This document shows positions 51,347-61,093 of a DNA stretch of 64,000 bases, piece after piece (the stretch's first letter is position 1; each line of letters begins with the position of its first letter). Made by a program: the position numbers and the translations under genes. This DNA is from CAVSUZ01 sp963791885 (GTDB lineage: Bacteria; Pseudomonadota; Alphaproteobacteria; Acetobacterales; Acetobacteraceae). The notes beneath the pieces are model-generated. The model was not told where the DNA came from. It made no database searches and was given only the letters and a program-made list of their open reading frames with translations. The stretch spans positions 1,364,001-1,428,000 of the forward strand of contig CAWBUL010000004.1 of NCBI GenBank assembly GCA_963791885.1, read 5' to 3'.

Positions 51347-54300
51347 ATGAGTATCTCCACTCCGTTTATCAAACGGCCGATCGCCACGTCGCTGCTGATG
51401 GCGGCGCTGGTGCTGGCCGGCCTTGCCGCCTTCCCATTCCTGCCCGTTGCCCCGCTACCGCGTGTCGATTTCCCAACCATCGTGGTGCAAGGCAAGCTGC
51501 CCGGCGCGAGTCCCGAGACCATGGCGAGCACGGTGGCTCAGCCGCTCGAAACCCAGATCGCCTCTATTCCCGGCGTGTCGCAGCTCACCTCCGTGAGCGT
51601 GCAGGGCGTTTCGCAGATCGTCGTGCAGTTCGATCTCGACCGGAACATCGATGCCGCGGCCGGAGACGTACAGGCCGCCATCAACGCCGCCACCGGAAGC
51701 CTGCCGAAAGCATTGCCCAGCCCACCTACGTACTGGAAGGCCAATCCGTCCGATGCGCCTATCCTGATCCTCGCCGTCAATTCCCAGGCCCTACCGCTCA
51801 CCCAGGTCGACGACTACGCCGAGACCATCCTGTCGCAGCAGATCTCTCAGGTCACTGGCGTTTCCCAGGTTATCGTCGGCGGACAGCAGAAGCCCGCCAT
51901 CCGGGTGCAGATCGATCCGGGCAGGCTCGCCGCCATGGGCATGACCATGGAGGACGTGCGCAACCTGCTGCTCAACGCCACCGTGGACGCGCCCAAGGGA
52001 AGCATCGACGGGCCGCACCAGTCCTTCACGATCTACGCCAACGATCAGATCGACACAGCCGGTCCGATGAACAACGTGATTCTGACCTACCGCAACGGCG
52101 GACCGGTGCGCGTGCGCGACATCGGCCATGCCGTCGATGGGCCGGAAAACGACGAAATGGCGGCTTGGCAGAACGGCCAGCGTGGCGTGGTGCTGCTGGT
52201 CTTCAAGCAGCCGGGCGCCAACGTCATCAGCACGGTGCAACAGATCAAGGGGCTGCTGCCTCGACTCGAGGCTGCGTTGCCGCCCTCCGTGCACGTCACC
52301 ACCATCATGGATCGCACACAGACCATCCGCGCTTCGGTCGACGACGTGGAATTCACGCTGCTGCTGTCGGCGTGCCTGGTCGTGATGGTGATCTTCCTGT
52401 TCCTGCGCAACTTCTGGGCCACCGTCATCCCGGCCGTCACCGTTCCCGTCGCGCTGATCTGCACCTTCGGCGTGATGTATCTGCTCAGCTTCAGCCTCGA
52501 TAACCTTTCGCTCATGGCGCTGACGATCTCGATCGGCTTCGTCATCGACGATGCCATCGTCATGCTGGAGAATATCTTCCGCCACGTGGAGGAAGGCATG
52601 AAACCGATGGAGGCCGCGCTGAAAGGCGCCGGCGAAATCGGCTTCACCATCGTCTCCATCAGCTTCTCTTTGGTCGCCGTGTTCATCCCGCTCCTGCTCA
52701 TGAGCGGCATTGTCGGCCGTCTGTTCCGCGAGTTCGCCATCACCGTCACCTCCGCCGTGATGGTCTCCGCCTTCGTCTCCCTTACCCTCACGCCCATGAT
52801 GGCCTCCCGCTTCCTCAAGCACGATACGGGTCGCCACAATGTCGCCTATCGCGCGATGGAGGCGTTCTTTGTCGGCCTCGCAAACTTCTATCGCCGCACC
52901 TTGGACGTCGCGCTCCGTCATCAGTTCATCATGCTGTTGGTGTTCCTCGGCACCGTCGCCACGACCGTCGTTCTCTACACGGAAATCCCCAAGGGCTTCT
53001 TCCCGCCGCAGGATACGGGGGCCGTGATCGGCATCGCCGAGGCGGCGCAGGACGTGTCGTTCCAGGAGATGTCGGGCATCCAGAAGCAACTGGATGCAAT
53101 CATTGCCGCCGATCCGGACACCTTTGGCTACACCGCCTTCATCGGCGGCGGCGGCGGTGGACAGGCGGGGAATAACGGCCGCGTCTTCATCAGCCTGAAA
53201 CCGTGGGACCAGCGGGTCGGCGGCAGCGCTCAGGATTACATCAATCGCCTGCGACCGAAGCTGGAGAAAGTCGTTGGCGGCAAGATGTTCATGCAGGCCG
53301 CGCAGGACGTGCGGGTGGGCGGCCGCCTGTCAAAAACCGAGTTCCAGTACACGCTGCAGGATCCGAACCTGGATCAACTCTATCACTGGGCGCCGAAGGT
53401 TCTCGACCGGTTGCGTCAGCTTCCGCAACTAAAAGACGTTACCACCGATCAGCAGATGTCGGGCACCACGGCCACGCTGACCATCAATCGCGACCTGGCG
53501 GCGCGCTTCGGTATCCAGCCCCAGCAGATCGATGACGTCCTGTACGACGCCTTCGGCCAGCGGCAGGTCACTCAATACTTCACCCAGATCGGCTCCTACC
53601 ACGTGATCGAGGAGGCGCTTCCGTCCCAGCAGGGCGAACCTGACACCCTCTCCAAGCTTTATGTCCGCGCGGCGAATGGCGCCGCAGTGCCGCTCTCCAC
53701 CTTCGTCAGCTGGACCACTGCGCCGGTGCAGCCGCTCTCCATCGCCCATCAGAGCCAGTTTCCGGCCGTGACGATCTCGTTCAACCTTGCCTCCGGCGTA
53801 GCGCTCGGTCAGGCAGTCGATGCTGTGAATGCGGCGATGGCGAAGATGGGCCTGCCCGCCGCGGTCCAGGGCAGCTTCCAGGGCACCGCGCAGGCCTTCC
53901 AGGCTTCGCTCGCCGGCCAGCCCTATCTGATCGCCGCGGCCGTGATCAGCGTGTACATCATTTTGGGCATCCTCTACGAAAGCTACATCCTGCCGCTGAC
54001 CATCCTGTCCACACTGCCCTCGGCAGGCGTCGGAGCGCTGCTAACCCTGATGATCGCCCGCACCGATCTCTCCGTCATCGCCCTTATCGGCATCATCCTG
54101 CTCATCGGCATCGTGAAAAAGAACGGCATCATGATGGTGGACTTCGCCATCACCGCCGAACGCCGCGACGGCCTGCGGCCGCTTGAGGCCATTCGTCAGG
54201 CCTGCCTGCTCCGCTTCCGCCCGATCCTGATGACCACCATGGCGGCCATGCTCTCCGGGCTGCCGATCATGCTGGGCCACGGCGCGGGATCCGAACTGCG

Positions 54301-54472
54301 TCGACCGCTGGGCTTCGCCATGGTGGGCGGATTGGCATTCTCCCAGGTGCTGACGCTCTACACGACGCCGGTGATCTACCTCTACCTTGGCCGGTTGCAG
54401 CACTGGCTGGCGCCGCCGCGGCGCGCGGCCGTACCCCACTTGGCCGAAAAAATGGGTGCCACGGCGGATTGA
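51347..54472 (+). CDS. RND multidrug efflux permease, MdtB-like (first)
   Basis: A 1041-residue inner-membrane proton/drug antiporter with 12 helices and two large periplasmic loops (after helices 1 and 7). The proton-relay aspartates lie in helix 4, GFVIDDAIVMLENIFRHVEEG. The N-terminal PFIKRPIATSLLMAALVLAGL and the helix 11 region LIGIVKKNGIMMVDF are family hallmarks. Its best resemblance is to MdtB/MdtC-type pumps, which form mixed trimers, matching the second permease downstream. Its end overlaps the Rieske start. Confidence 0.95.
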   Translation: MSISTPFIKRPIATSLLMAALVLAGLAAFPFLPVAPLPRVDFPTIVVQGKLPGASPETMASTVAQPLETQIASIPGVSQLTSVSVQGVSQIVVQFDLDRNIDAAAGDVQAAINAATGSLPKALPSPPTYWKANPSDAPILILAVNSQALPLTQVDDYAETILSQQISQVTGVSQVIVGGQQKPAIRVQIDPGRLAAMGMTMEDVRNLLLNATVDAPKGSIDGPHQSFTIYANDQIDTAGPMNNVILTYRNGGPVRVRDIGHAVDGPENDEMAAWQNGQRGVVLLVFKQPGANVISTVQQIKGLLPRLEAALPPSVHVTTIMDRTQTIRASVDDVEFTLLLSACLVVMVIFLFLRNFWATVIPAVTVPVALICTFGVMYLLSFSLDNLSLMALTISIGFVIDDAIVMLENIFRHVEEGMKPMEAALKGAGEIGFTIVSISFSLVAVFIPLLLMSGIVGRLFREFAITVTSAVMVSAFVSLTLTPMMASRFLKHDTGRHNVAYRAMEAFFVGLANFYRRTLDVALRHQFIMLLVFLGTVATTVVLYTEIPKGFFPPQDTGAVIGIAEAAQDVSFQEMSGIQKQLDAIIAADPDTFGYTAFIGGGGGGQAGNNGRVFISLKPWDQRVGGSAQDYINRLRPKLEKVVGGKMFMQAAQDVRVGGRLSKTEFQYTLQDPNLDQLYHWAPKVLDRLRQLPQLKDVTTDQQMSGTTATLTINRDLAARFGIQPQQIDDVLYDAFGQRQVTQYFTQIGSYHVIEEALPSQQGEPDTLSKLYVRAANGAAVPLSTFVSWTTAPVQPLSIAHQSQFPAVTISFNLASGVALGQAVDAVNAAMAKMGLPAAVQGSFQGTAQAFQASLAGQPYLIAAAVISVYIILGILYESYILPLTILSTLPSAGVGALLTLMIARTDLSVIALIGIILLIGIVKKNGIMMVDFAITAERRDGLRPLEAIRQACLLRFRPILMTTMAAMLSGLPIMLGHGAGSELRRPLGFAMVGGLAFSQVLTLYTTPVIYLYLGRLQHWLAPPRRAAVPHLAEKMGATAD

Positions 54473-55557
54473 GCGTACTGACATCCAAAGCGGCCCAGGC
54501 CGCTTTTTATACCTCGCCGGACGTTTTCGCCGCGGAGTTGCATCACATCCATCTGCGGCAGTGGTTCTTCGTTGGCCTCGCGAGCGAAATCCCCACCCCC
54601 GGTGACTACCGCGCGATCGACACGATCGGCGGCCCGGTGATCGTGATCCGCGACGAGCAGGGCAGGCTAGGGGCCTTCGCCAACGTGTGCCGTCATCGCG
54701 GCTCCCTGCTCCTTTCGGGGACCGGCCGCACCCGAGCCATCCGCTGCCCCTACCATGCCTGGGCCTATCGGCTGGACGGTTCCTTGCTCGCCACCCCCGC
54801 TATAGAGCGAACGGACCTTGACAAAGCCGCCCATTCCCTAGCGCCGGTCCGTCTGGAGGAATGGGACGGCCTGCTCTTCCTGAACTTCGATCGTCACGCC
54901 GCCGGCCTTCGCGATCATCTCGGCGACTTGCCCGACAAACTTGGCTGCTATCGCTTCCACGACATGGTCTGCACCTGGCGCCACGAGATTGACTGCAACT
55001 GCAACTGGAAACTCCTGGTCGAGAACGCGCTGGAGGCGTACCACACCGGCACCGTCCACGCCGCCACTGTCGGTTCGCAGAACGAAGCGATCATTCCCAC
55101 GCGAGGCGACTGGCTCTGCCTGCAAGTGCTCAGCAACACCTCCGTCGCGGTCCTGACTGATGCACCGCCCTTCCCGCAGATCGAAACGCTCGACGCCGAG
55201 GCAAAGCGCGGCACCTATTTCACGATGATCATGCCCGCCAGCCAGTTGGCCTGCGCGCAGGACTGCATGTGGTGGCTTGCCGTCCGCCCGGTCGCCGCTG
55301 ATCGCAGCGCCCTGTCACTCGGCGGCTGCTTCCCGGCCTCAACCGTCGCCCGTCCGGATTTCGCGCAACATGCCGCTGCCTACTACGACCGCTGGACGCG
55401 CGTGGCTCAGGAAGACGTCGGCATCCTCGAACTGCAGCAGCGCGCGCTAAACTCTGTGCTCTACGCGCCGGGCCGGCTCTCCTGGCGAGACGCACTGCCG
55501 CACGCCGTGCAAACCTGGGTGCGCGACCGCCTGCCGGAGCGGTTGCCCGGACTGTAA
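54469..55557 (+). CDS. Rieske non-haem iron oxygenase, alpha subunit (aromatic ring-hydroxylating type)
   Basis: A 362-residue oxygenase. The Rieske [2Fe-2S] ligands are Cys74/His76 (CRHRG) and Cys93/His96 (CPYHAW). The catalytic mononuclear iron site lies in NWKLLVENALEAYHTGTVH (about 182-200). It needs an external ferredoxin/reductase, not seen nearby. The TTG start overlaps the RND1 stop by four bases and RND2 begins 3 bases after its stop, so it is firmly inside the efflux operon. Substrates of this branch range from aromatic acids to quaternary amines; this one is unknown. Confidence 0.9.
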   Translation: MSVLTSKAAQAAFYTSPDVFAAELHHIHLRQWFFVGLASEIPTPGDYRAIDTIGGPVIVIRDEQGRLGAFANVCRHRGSLLLSGTGRTRAIRCPYHAWAYRLDGSLLATPAIERTDLDKAAHSLAPVRLEEWDGLLFLNFDRHAAGLRDHLGDLPDKLGCYRFHDMVCTWRHEIDCNCNWKLLVENALEAYHTGTVHAATVGSQNEAIIPTRGDWLCLQVLSNTSVAVLTDAPPFPQIETLDAEAKRGTYFTMIMPASQLACAQDCMWWLAVRPVAADRSALSLGGCFPASTVARPDFAQHAAAYYDRWTRVAQEDVGILELQQRALNSVLYAPGRLSWRDALPHAVQTWVRDRLPERLPGL

Positions 55558-55560
55558 GCC

Positions 55561-58500
55561 GTGAACGTCTCCGCTCCCTTCATCGCCCGACCCGTCGCCA
55601 CCATGCTGCTGGCGATCGGACTGTTGCTTTCCGGCGTCGTCGCCTATCGCTTCCTCCCCGTCGCCGCGCTGCCCAGCGTCGACATCCCCACGATCGTCGT
55701 CTTCGCGTCCCGCCCCGGCGCCGATCCGGAAACCATGGCGAATTCCGTCGCTGCGCCCCTGGAGCGCCGGCTCGGCGAAATCTCCGGCGTCACGGAAATA
55801 ACGTCCACAAGCTCCATCGGCGCCTCGTCCATCGTCGTGCAGTTCGACATCGACCGCGACATCAACGGCGCCGCGCACGACGTCCAGGCCGCCATCAACG
55901 CCGCGATCACCGACCTGCCGAGCGACCTGCCGACCCGCCCCTACTACCGAAAATTCAACCCGGCCGCCGCACCGATCATGACCTTGGCACTGTCATCGGA
56001 GACGCTCAGCACCGCCCAGATCTACGATGCGGCGGATACGGTGCTTGGTCAGCGATTGTCGCAGGTAGACGGCGTTTCTAATGTAACGATCAGCGGGGCC
56101 GAGAAACCTGCGGTGCGCGTGCAACTCGATCCGGTACGCCTCGGCGCCGCGGGTTTGTCGTCTCAGGACGTCACCACCGCCATCCGCAACGCCAATGTGC
56201 TGGAGCCGACTGGAGGCTTCGAGGGTGCGCGCCGCGCCGGCATGATCGGCGTGAACGGCCAGATGTCCCAGGCCGACGAATACAAGCGGATCGTGCTCAA
56301 GGCCGGCAACGGCGCTGTGGTGACGCTGGCCGATGTTGCCACCGTGGTGAACAGCGTCGCCAACACCCGCCTCGCCGCCTGGAACGGCAAGCAGCCCGCC
56401 ATCTTGCTGACCCTTACGAAAGAAGCTGGGGCCAACGTCATTCAGACCGTGGATCGCGTGCGCGAACTCCTGCCGCAGCTGATGGCCTGGATGCCGCCCG
56501 ACATCCACGTAACCGTCATCCAGGACCGCACGGGCACCATCCGCGCCAGCGTCGATGACGTGCAGTACACCATGGCCATCACCATCGCACTCGTGCTGAT
56601 GGTTGTCGCGGTGTTCATGCGGCGGATCGTGCCCACCGCCGCCGCCGCGGTCACCGTGCCGCTCTCCATCTGCGGCACGCTCGCAGGCATGTGGTTCTTC
56701 GGCTACTCGCTCGACAACTTCTCGCTCTTGGCACTCACTATTTCCGTCGGCTTCGTCGTGGACGATGCCATCGTCATGATCGAGAACATCGCCCGCCACA
56801 CGGAGCATGGCCTGCCGCCGATGCAGGCCGCTTTGGTCGGCGCGCGCCAGATCGGCTTCACCGTCATCTCCATCACGGCCTCCCTGGTCGCGGTCTTCAT
56901 CCCGCTGATCTTCATGCAAGGCATCCTGGGCCGGCTCTTCCATGAGTTCGCTGTCACCCTGACCATGGCGATCCTGATCTCCGCGATCGTCTCCCTCACA
57001 TTGACCCCGATGATCTGCGCCCATTGGGTACGCCCCCGACCGCACGATCCGAACAGCCTGTGGCACCGCATCGATCGTTCCATCGAACGTGCGCTCGCCG
57101 CCAATCAGCGCGTTTACGCCCGCACCCTCGCCTGGTCGCTGCGCCATGGCGGTTTCATGCTGCTGGTTATGCTTGCAACCATAGTGCTCACGGTCCGCCT
57201 GTACGGCACTGTGCCGAAAGGTTTCATGCCGATCCAGGACACCGGCATCCTGATCGGCTCCACCATCGCCTCACCCGACGTCTCCTTCAAAGCGATGGAG
57301 GAGCGTCAGCGCGCCGTGGTTGACGTCATCCTGTCCGACCCCGCTGTTGAATCCGTCGGGTCCGAGGTCGGCGTCGCCAGCGGCTGGTCCTCGCTCAATC
57401 GCGGACAGCTTATGATCAGCCTCAAGCCGCTGGCCCAACGCGGCGTTTCGTCGGAGGAGGTGATCGCGCGCCTGCGGCCCAAACTGGTCCGCCTGGGCGG
57501 CGTTCAGACCTTCCTTGCATCCGCGCAAGATCTGCGCGGCGGCGGACGCACCGGCGGATCCCAATTCCAGTTCGCGGTGATCAGCCAGAACCTCCAGGAC
57601 ATGCGGCATTGGGCCCAGCTTCTGGAAGATAAGCTGAAATCCACCCCTGGCATCACCGACGTCACCTCCGATCAGGATCGCGCGGGCCCGCAGGAAAACG
57701 TGGTGATCGACCGCATCGCCGCCGCCCGCCTCGGCGTCAAGACCACCGACATCGACAACGCACTGAACAATGCCTTCGCCCAACGCCAGATCTCCACCAT
57801 CTACGCCGCGCGCAACCAATATAAAGTTGTGATCGAGGTCGCACCGGCGCTTCAGACGAGCCCGTCGATGCTCAACCAAATCTATGTTGCCTCATCCAAC
57901 GGCGGCACGGTTCCGCTTGGCTCCGTCGCACATTTCGAGCATGGCGATGCACCGCTGGCCGTCCGTCACCAGGGCCAGTTTCCTGCCGGAACCATCAGCT
58001 TCAACCTGGAAGGCAACACCGCCCTGGGTGACGCCGAGGCCGCGGTGCAGAAAGCGGCCGACGATCTGCGCATGCCCAGCGATGTCCGCACGGAATTTGC
58101 CGGCAACGCCAAATGGCTGCAGCAGACCGCCCAAACCGAGCCGACACTCATCGCCGCTGCCCTGATCTCGATCTACATCGTCCTCGGTGTGCTCTACGAA
58201 AGTCTGCTGCACCCGCTGACGATCCTCTCCACGCTGCCATCCGCCGGCGTTGGCGCACTGCTGGCGCTGCTGATCACCGGAGAGCCGCTCGACGTCATGG
58301 GCATGATCGCCATCGTGCTGCTGATGGGCATCGTGAAAAAGAACGGCATTATGATTGTGGATTTTGCGCTGGAGGCCGAACGCCAGCGGGGCCTTCCGCC
58401 CGCCGAGGCGATCTACGACGCCTGTCTCGCCCGTTTCCGTCCGATCCTGATGACGACGCTCGCGGCCCTGTTCGGCGCGCTGCCGCTCGCGTTGTCCTGG

Positions 58501-58656
58501 GGCACGGGCGCCGAGATGCGCCGGCCTCTTGGCATCGCCATCATCGGCGGCCTGATCGTTTCCCAGGCGCTGACGCTTTACACGACGCCAGCCGTCTATC
58601 TCGCGCTCGAACGCTTAGCCGGCAAACGCCCGCCGATCGTCGTTCCCGCTGAATAA
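55561..58656 (+). CDS. RND multidrug efflux permease, MdtC-like (second)
   Basis: A 1031-residue paralog of the first permease with the same 12-helix layout. Helix 4 proton-relay residues are in GFVVDDAIVMIENIARHTEHG, and helix 11 includes LMGIVKKNGIMIVDF. The GTG start at 55561 lies 3 bases after the Rieske gene. With the adaptor and first permease it would form an MdtABC-type heteromultimeric pump. No outer-membrane factor gene is adjacent. It converges on the flavoenzyme gene with a 15-base gap and no obvious terminator. Confidence 0.95.
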   Translation: MNVSAPFIARPVATMLLAIGLLLSGVVAYRFLPVAALPSVDIPTIVVFASRPGADPETMANSVAAPLERRLGEISGVTEITSTSSIGASSIVVQFDIDRDINGAAHDVQAAINAAITDLPSDLPTRPYYRKFNPAAAPIMTLALSSETLSTAQIYDAADTVLGQRLSQVDGVSNVTISGAEKPAVRVQLDPVRLGAAGLSSQDVTTAIRNANVLEPTGGFEGARRAGMIGVNGQMSQADEYKRIVLKAGNGAVVTLADVATVVNSVANTRLAAWNGKQPAILLTLTKEAGANVIQTVDRVRELLPQLMAWMPPDIHVTVIQDRTGTIRASVDDVQYTMAITIALVLMVVAVFMRRIVPTAAAAVTVPLSICGTLAGMWFFGYSLDNFSLLALTISVGFVVDDAIVMIENIARHTEHGLPPMQAALVGARQIGFTVISITASLVAVFIPLIFMQGILGRLFHEFAVTLTMAILISAIVSLTLTPMICAHWVRPRPHDPNSLWHRIDRSIERALAANQRVYARTLAWSLRHGGFMLLVMLATIVLTVRLYGTVPKGFMPIQDTGILIGSTIASPDVSFKAMEERQRAVVDVILSDPAVESVGSEVGVASGWSSLNRGQLMISLKPLAQRGVSSEEVIARLRPKLVRLGGVQTFLASAQDLRGGGRTGGSQFQFAVISQNLQDMRHWAQLLEDKLKSTPGITDVTSDQDRAGPQENVVIDRIAAARLGVKTTDIDNALNNAFAQRQISTIYAARNQYKVVIEVAPALQTSPSMLNQIYVASSNGGTVPLGSVAHFEHGDAPLAVRHQGQFPAGTISFNLEGNTALGDAEAAVQKAADDLRMPSDVRTEFAGNAKWLQQTAQTEPTLIAAALISIYIVLGVLYESLLHPLTILSTLPSAGVGALLALLITGEPLDVMGMIAIVLLMGIVKKNGIMIVDFALEAERQRGLPPAEAIYDACLARFRPILMTTLAALFGALPLALSWGTGAEMRRPLGIAIIGGLIVSQALTLYTTPAVYLALERLAGKRPPIVVPAE

Positions 58657-58671
58657 TACCCTTCGCCCGGT

Positions 58672-61086
58672 TCACATCCTCAATCGGGCGTTCGCGCGAT
58701 CCCACGCCGCATCCTGCAAGACCACGGCGGGCCGGCGCTCCCCCATCATCAGGATCTCGAATTGCACACCTGGCCGTGCCAACGCGGGCTCCACGTACGC
58801 GAAAGCAAGCGACTGGCTCACCGCGTGCCCATACGCACCACCGGTGGTCAAACCGACGACCCGCTCGCCGTGGTACACCGGCTCGTTCCCATAGCAATCG
58901 TGATCGACCGCAGCGACCGACAGATAGACCAGCTTGCTCAAAGGACCGTCCTGCCTCTGCCGCAGCGTCCCCGCCTTACCAACGAAGTCCTTACCGAAAT
59001 CCACAAAGCGTTCCATGTCCGCGGCGATCAGCGTCACCTCGTTGGTCAATTCCGCGCCCCAGGCGTGATACGCCTTTTCCATGCGCAGGCTGTTCATCGC
59101 GTAGGTGCCGAACATCGCAAGACCAAACGCTTCGCCGGCGCGCTGTAGCGCCTCAAACACCGCAGGCATCTCCGCCATCGGCGTATGCAGTTCCCAACCC
59201 AACTCGCCGACGTAATTCACGCGCAGCGCGCGCAGAGTAACACCGCCGACCGTGATCTGCTTGCCCGTCAGCCAGGGGAACGCCGCATTCGAAAGATCAG
59301 CATCCGTGCACCGCGCCAGCACATCCCGAGCGCGCGGCCCGGCAAGCACCAACACGCCATAATCATCGGTGACGTCGGTCACCGTCACGCGCTCACCCTG
59401 CGTAATCCGGCTGCGGAACTCGTCGTAATCATGCACCTGCGCCGCAGCCGCCGACACAACGTAAAACCGATCCGACGCCAGCCGCGTGACGGTGATCTCG
59501 CTCTCGATGAAACCATTCGGGTTAAGCATATGGCCTAGAATGATGCGCCCATCCCGACGCGGTATCCGATTGGCACACACGCGCTCAAGGAACGCGAACG
59601 CGTCCGGCCCTGTAATCTCGAACTTCGCGAAGCTCGACAAATCCATCAGCCCGACGCGTTCCCGCACGGCCAGACATTCATTGCGAACCGGCTCCCACCA
59701 GTTGGAGCGTTTGAACGAAAACCGCTCGCCCGCGCCGCTCGGATCGTACCACCGCGCACGCTCCCACCCGAACACCTGGCTGAACTGCGCACCCCGAGCC
59801 TTCAGTGCGCCATGAAGCGACGAACACCGCAGATCCCGTCCCACATCGCGCTGCTCGGCCGGTTTGTAGCAGTAGTACATGTGCTGGTAGTCGGCGACGC
59901 CCACCGCGCGCGCGAACGCTGGCGTCGTCCAGTCACCGAAACGCCGCGGATCGAATTCGCGCGCGTTGATCTCCGGCTGGCCATGCACCATCCATTGCGC
60001 CAGGAAGCGGCTGATGCCGGCGCCCTGGCAGATGCCCAAGGACGCGCCGCAATGCATCCAGTAATTGCGCGCGCCGGGCGCCGGGCCGGACAGTGGCGCA
60101 CCATCCGGCGTATGCGGAATGGCGCCTGACACGACCCGCCGGATGCCCGACTCCGCAAACAACGGAAAACGCTCCCCGGCGCGTTCCATCTGCGGCAGCA
60201 GCCGATCGATCTCCGGTGCGACCAGTTCGCTCTCGAAATCCCACGCCGGCGGCCCCTCCCAGCACTCATGCGCGCCGGAGGTCTCGTACGGCCCGACAAG
60301 AATCCCGTTACCTTCTCTGCGGAAATACGCATGCGCCCAGGGATCCCGCACGACCGGCAGCTCCGGCGTGTGCGCGCCCAGCTGCAACACCGGCTCGGTG
60401 ATCAGGTAGTGGTGCAGCATATTGGCGATCGGCGTGCGATGCCCGGTCCAGGAGGCAACCTCGTTGCAATAGGAACCGCCGGCATTCACCACATGCTCGC
60501 ACCGCAGTTCCCCCTGCTCGGTGCTGACAAGCCACTCGCCTGTCTCAAGCCGCCTGATGCCGGTCACCCGCGTCCGCCGGACAATCTCGGCACCGAGCGC
60601 GCGCGCGCCGGCGGCCATCGCCATCGTGGCATCCGCTGGCGCCACATGCCCGTCCGTCACCGTCAGAAACGCCGCCTTCACACCCCGAACATCAAGGAAC
60701 GGATGATACCGGGGAATCTCATTCGGGCCGATGATATGCGCCTCATAGCCGGCGAGTTTCGCCACCCCGAGCACCTGCTTGAACCAGTTCACCTCCTCAT
60801 CCGTGCTGGCCAGGCGCAGCCCGCCGGTCGTGTGCCAACTCGTCGCCTGTCCCGTCTTCTCTTCCAGCGACGAATAAAGCTGCGTGCCATAAACATGCAG
60901 CTTCGCGGCATTTAACGAACTGATGAAATGCGGACACTGCCCGGCCGCATGCCACGTTGAACCCGATGTCAGCTCGCCCTTTTCCAGCAGCACGAGCTCG
61001 GTCCAGCCCTCCAGCGCGAGGTGGTACAGCAGCCCGACACCCATGATGCCGCCGCCGACGATCGCCACGCGCGCATGTGATTTCAT
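58672..61086 (-). CDS. Dimethylglycine/sarcosine dehydrogenase-like FAD enzyme with GcvT domain
   Basis: An 804-residue enzyme. The DAO-type FAD domain (about 1-380) starts VAIVGGGIMGVGLLYHLALEGW, with the flavin-histidine region GSTWHAAGQCPHF at about 42-54. An FAO_M linker follows. The tetrahydrofolate-binding GcvT domain (about 430-700), with FEITGPDAFAFLERVCANR, and a GcvT C-terminal barrel complete it. Such enzymes demethylate N-methyl amino acids and pass formaldehyde to folate. ATG 61086 is chosen; the longer frame overlaps the ferritin-like gene, which ends 7 bases upstream. Confidence 0.9.
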   Translation of the reverse strand: MKSHARVAIVGGGIMGVGLLYHLALEGWTELVLLEKGELTSGSTWHAAGQCPHFISSLNAAKLHVYGTQLYSSLEEKTGQATSWHTTGGLRLASTDEEVNWFKQVLGVAKLAGYEAHIIGPNEIPRYHPFLDVRGVKAAFLTVTDGHVAPADATMAMAAGARALGAEIVRRTRVTGIRRLETGEWLVSTEQGELRCEHVVNAGGSYCNEVASWTGHRTPIANMLHHYLITEPVLQLGAHTPELPVVRDPWAHAYFRREGNGILVGPYETSGAHECWEGPPAWDFESELVAPEIDRLLPQMERAGERFPLFAESGIRRVVSGAIPHTPDGAPLSGPAPGARNYWMHCGASLGICQGAGISRFLAQWMVHGQPEINAREFDPRRFGDWTTPAFARAVGVADYQHMYYCYKPAEQRDVGRDLRCSSLHGALKARGAQFSQVFGWERARWYDPSGAGERFSFKRSNWWEPVRNECLAVRERVGLMDLSSFAKFEITGPDAFAFLERVCANRIPRRDGRIILGHMLNPNGFIESEITVTRLASDRFYVVSAAAAQVHDYDEFRSRITQGERVTVTDVTDDYGVLVLAGPRARDVLARCTDADLSNAAFPWLTGKQITVGGVTLRALRVNYVGELGWELHTPMAEMPAVFEALQRAGEAFGLAMFGTYAMNSLRMEKAYHAWGAELTNEVTLIAADMERFVDFGKDFVGKAGTLRQRQDGPLSKLVYLSVAAVDHDCYGNEPVYHGERVVGLTTGGAYGHAVSQSLAFAYVEPALARPGVQFEILMMGERRPAVVLQDAAWDRANARLRM

Positions 61087-61093
61087 TGTGCTG

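Noticed and set aside
51791..53089. A 432-codon minus-strand frame inside the first RND permease
   Set aside because: The translation is Asp/His/Glu-rich and featureless, the mirror of a membrane protein. The permease on the other strand has intact motifs.
55993..57147. A 384-codon minus-strand frame inside the second RND permease
   Set aside because: Same type of antisense shadow as in the first permease.
51347..58656. Tandem duplication of the RND permease genes as a recent event
   Set aside because: The two permeases are diverged throughout, matching the normal MdtB/MdtC pair, so this is an ancient paralogous pair and not a recent duplication.
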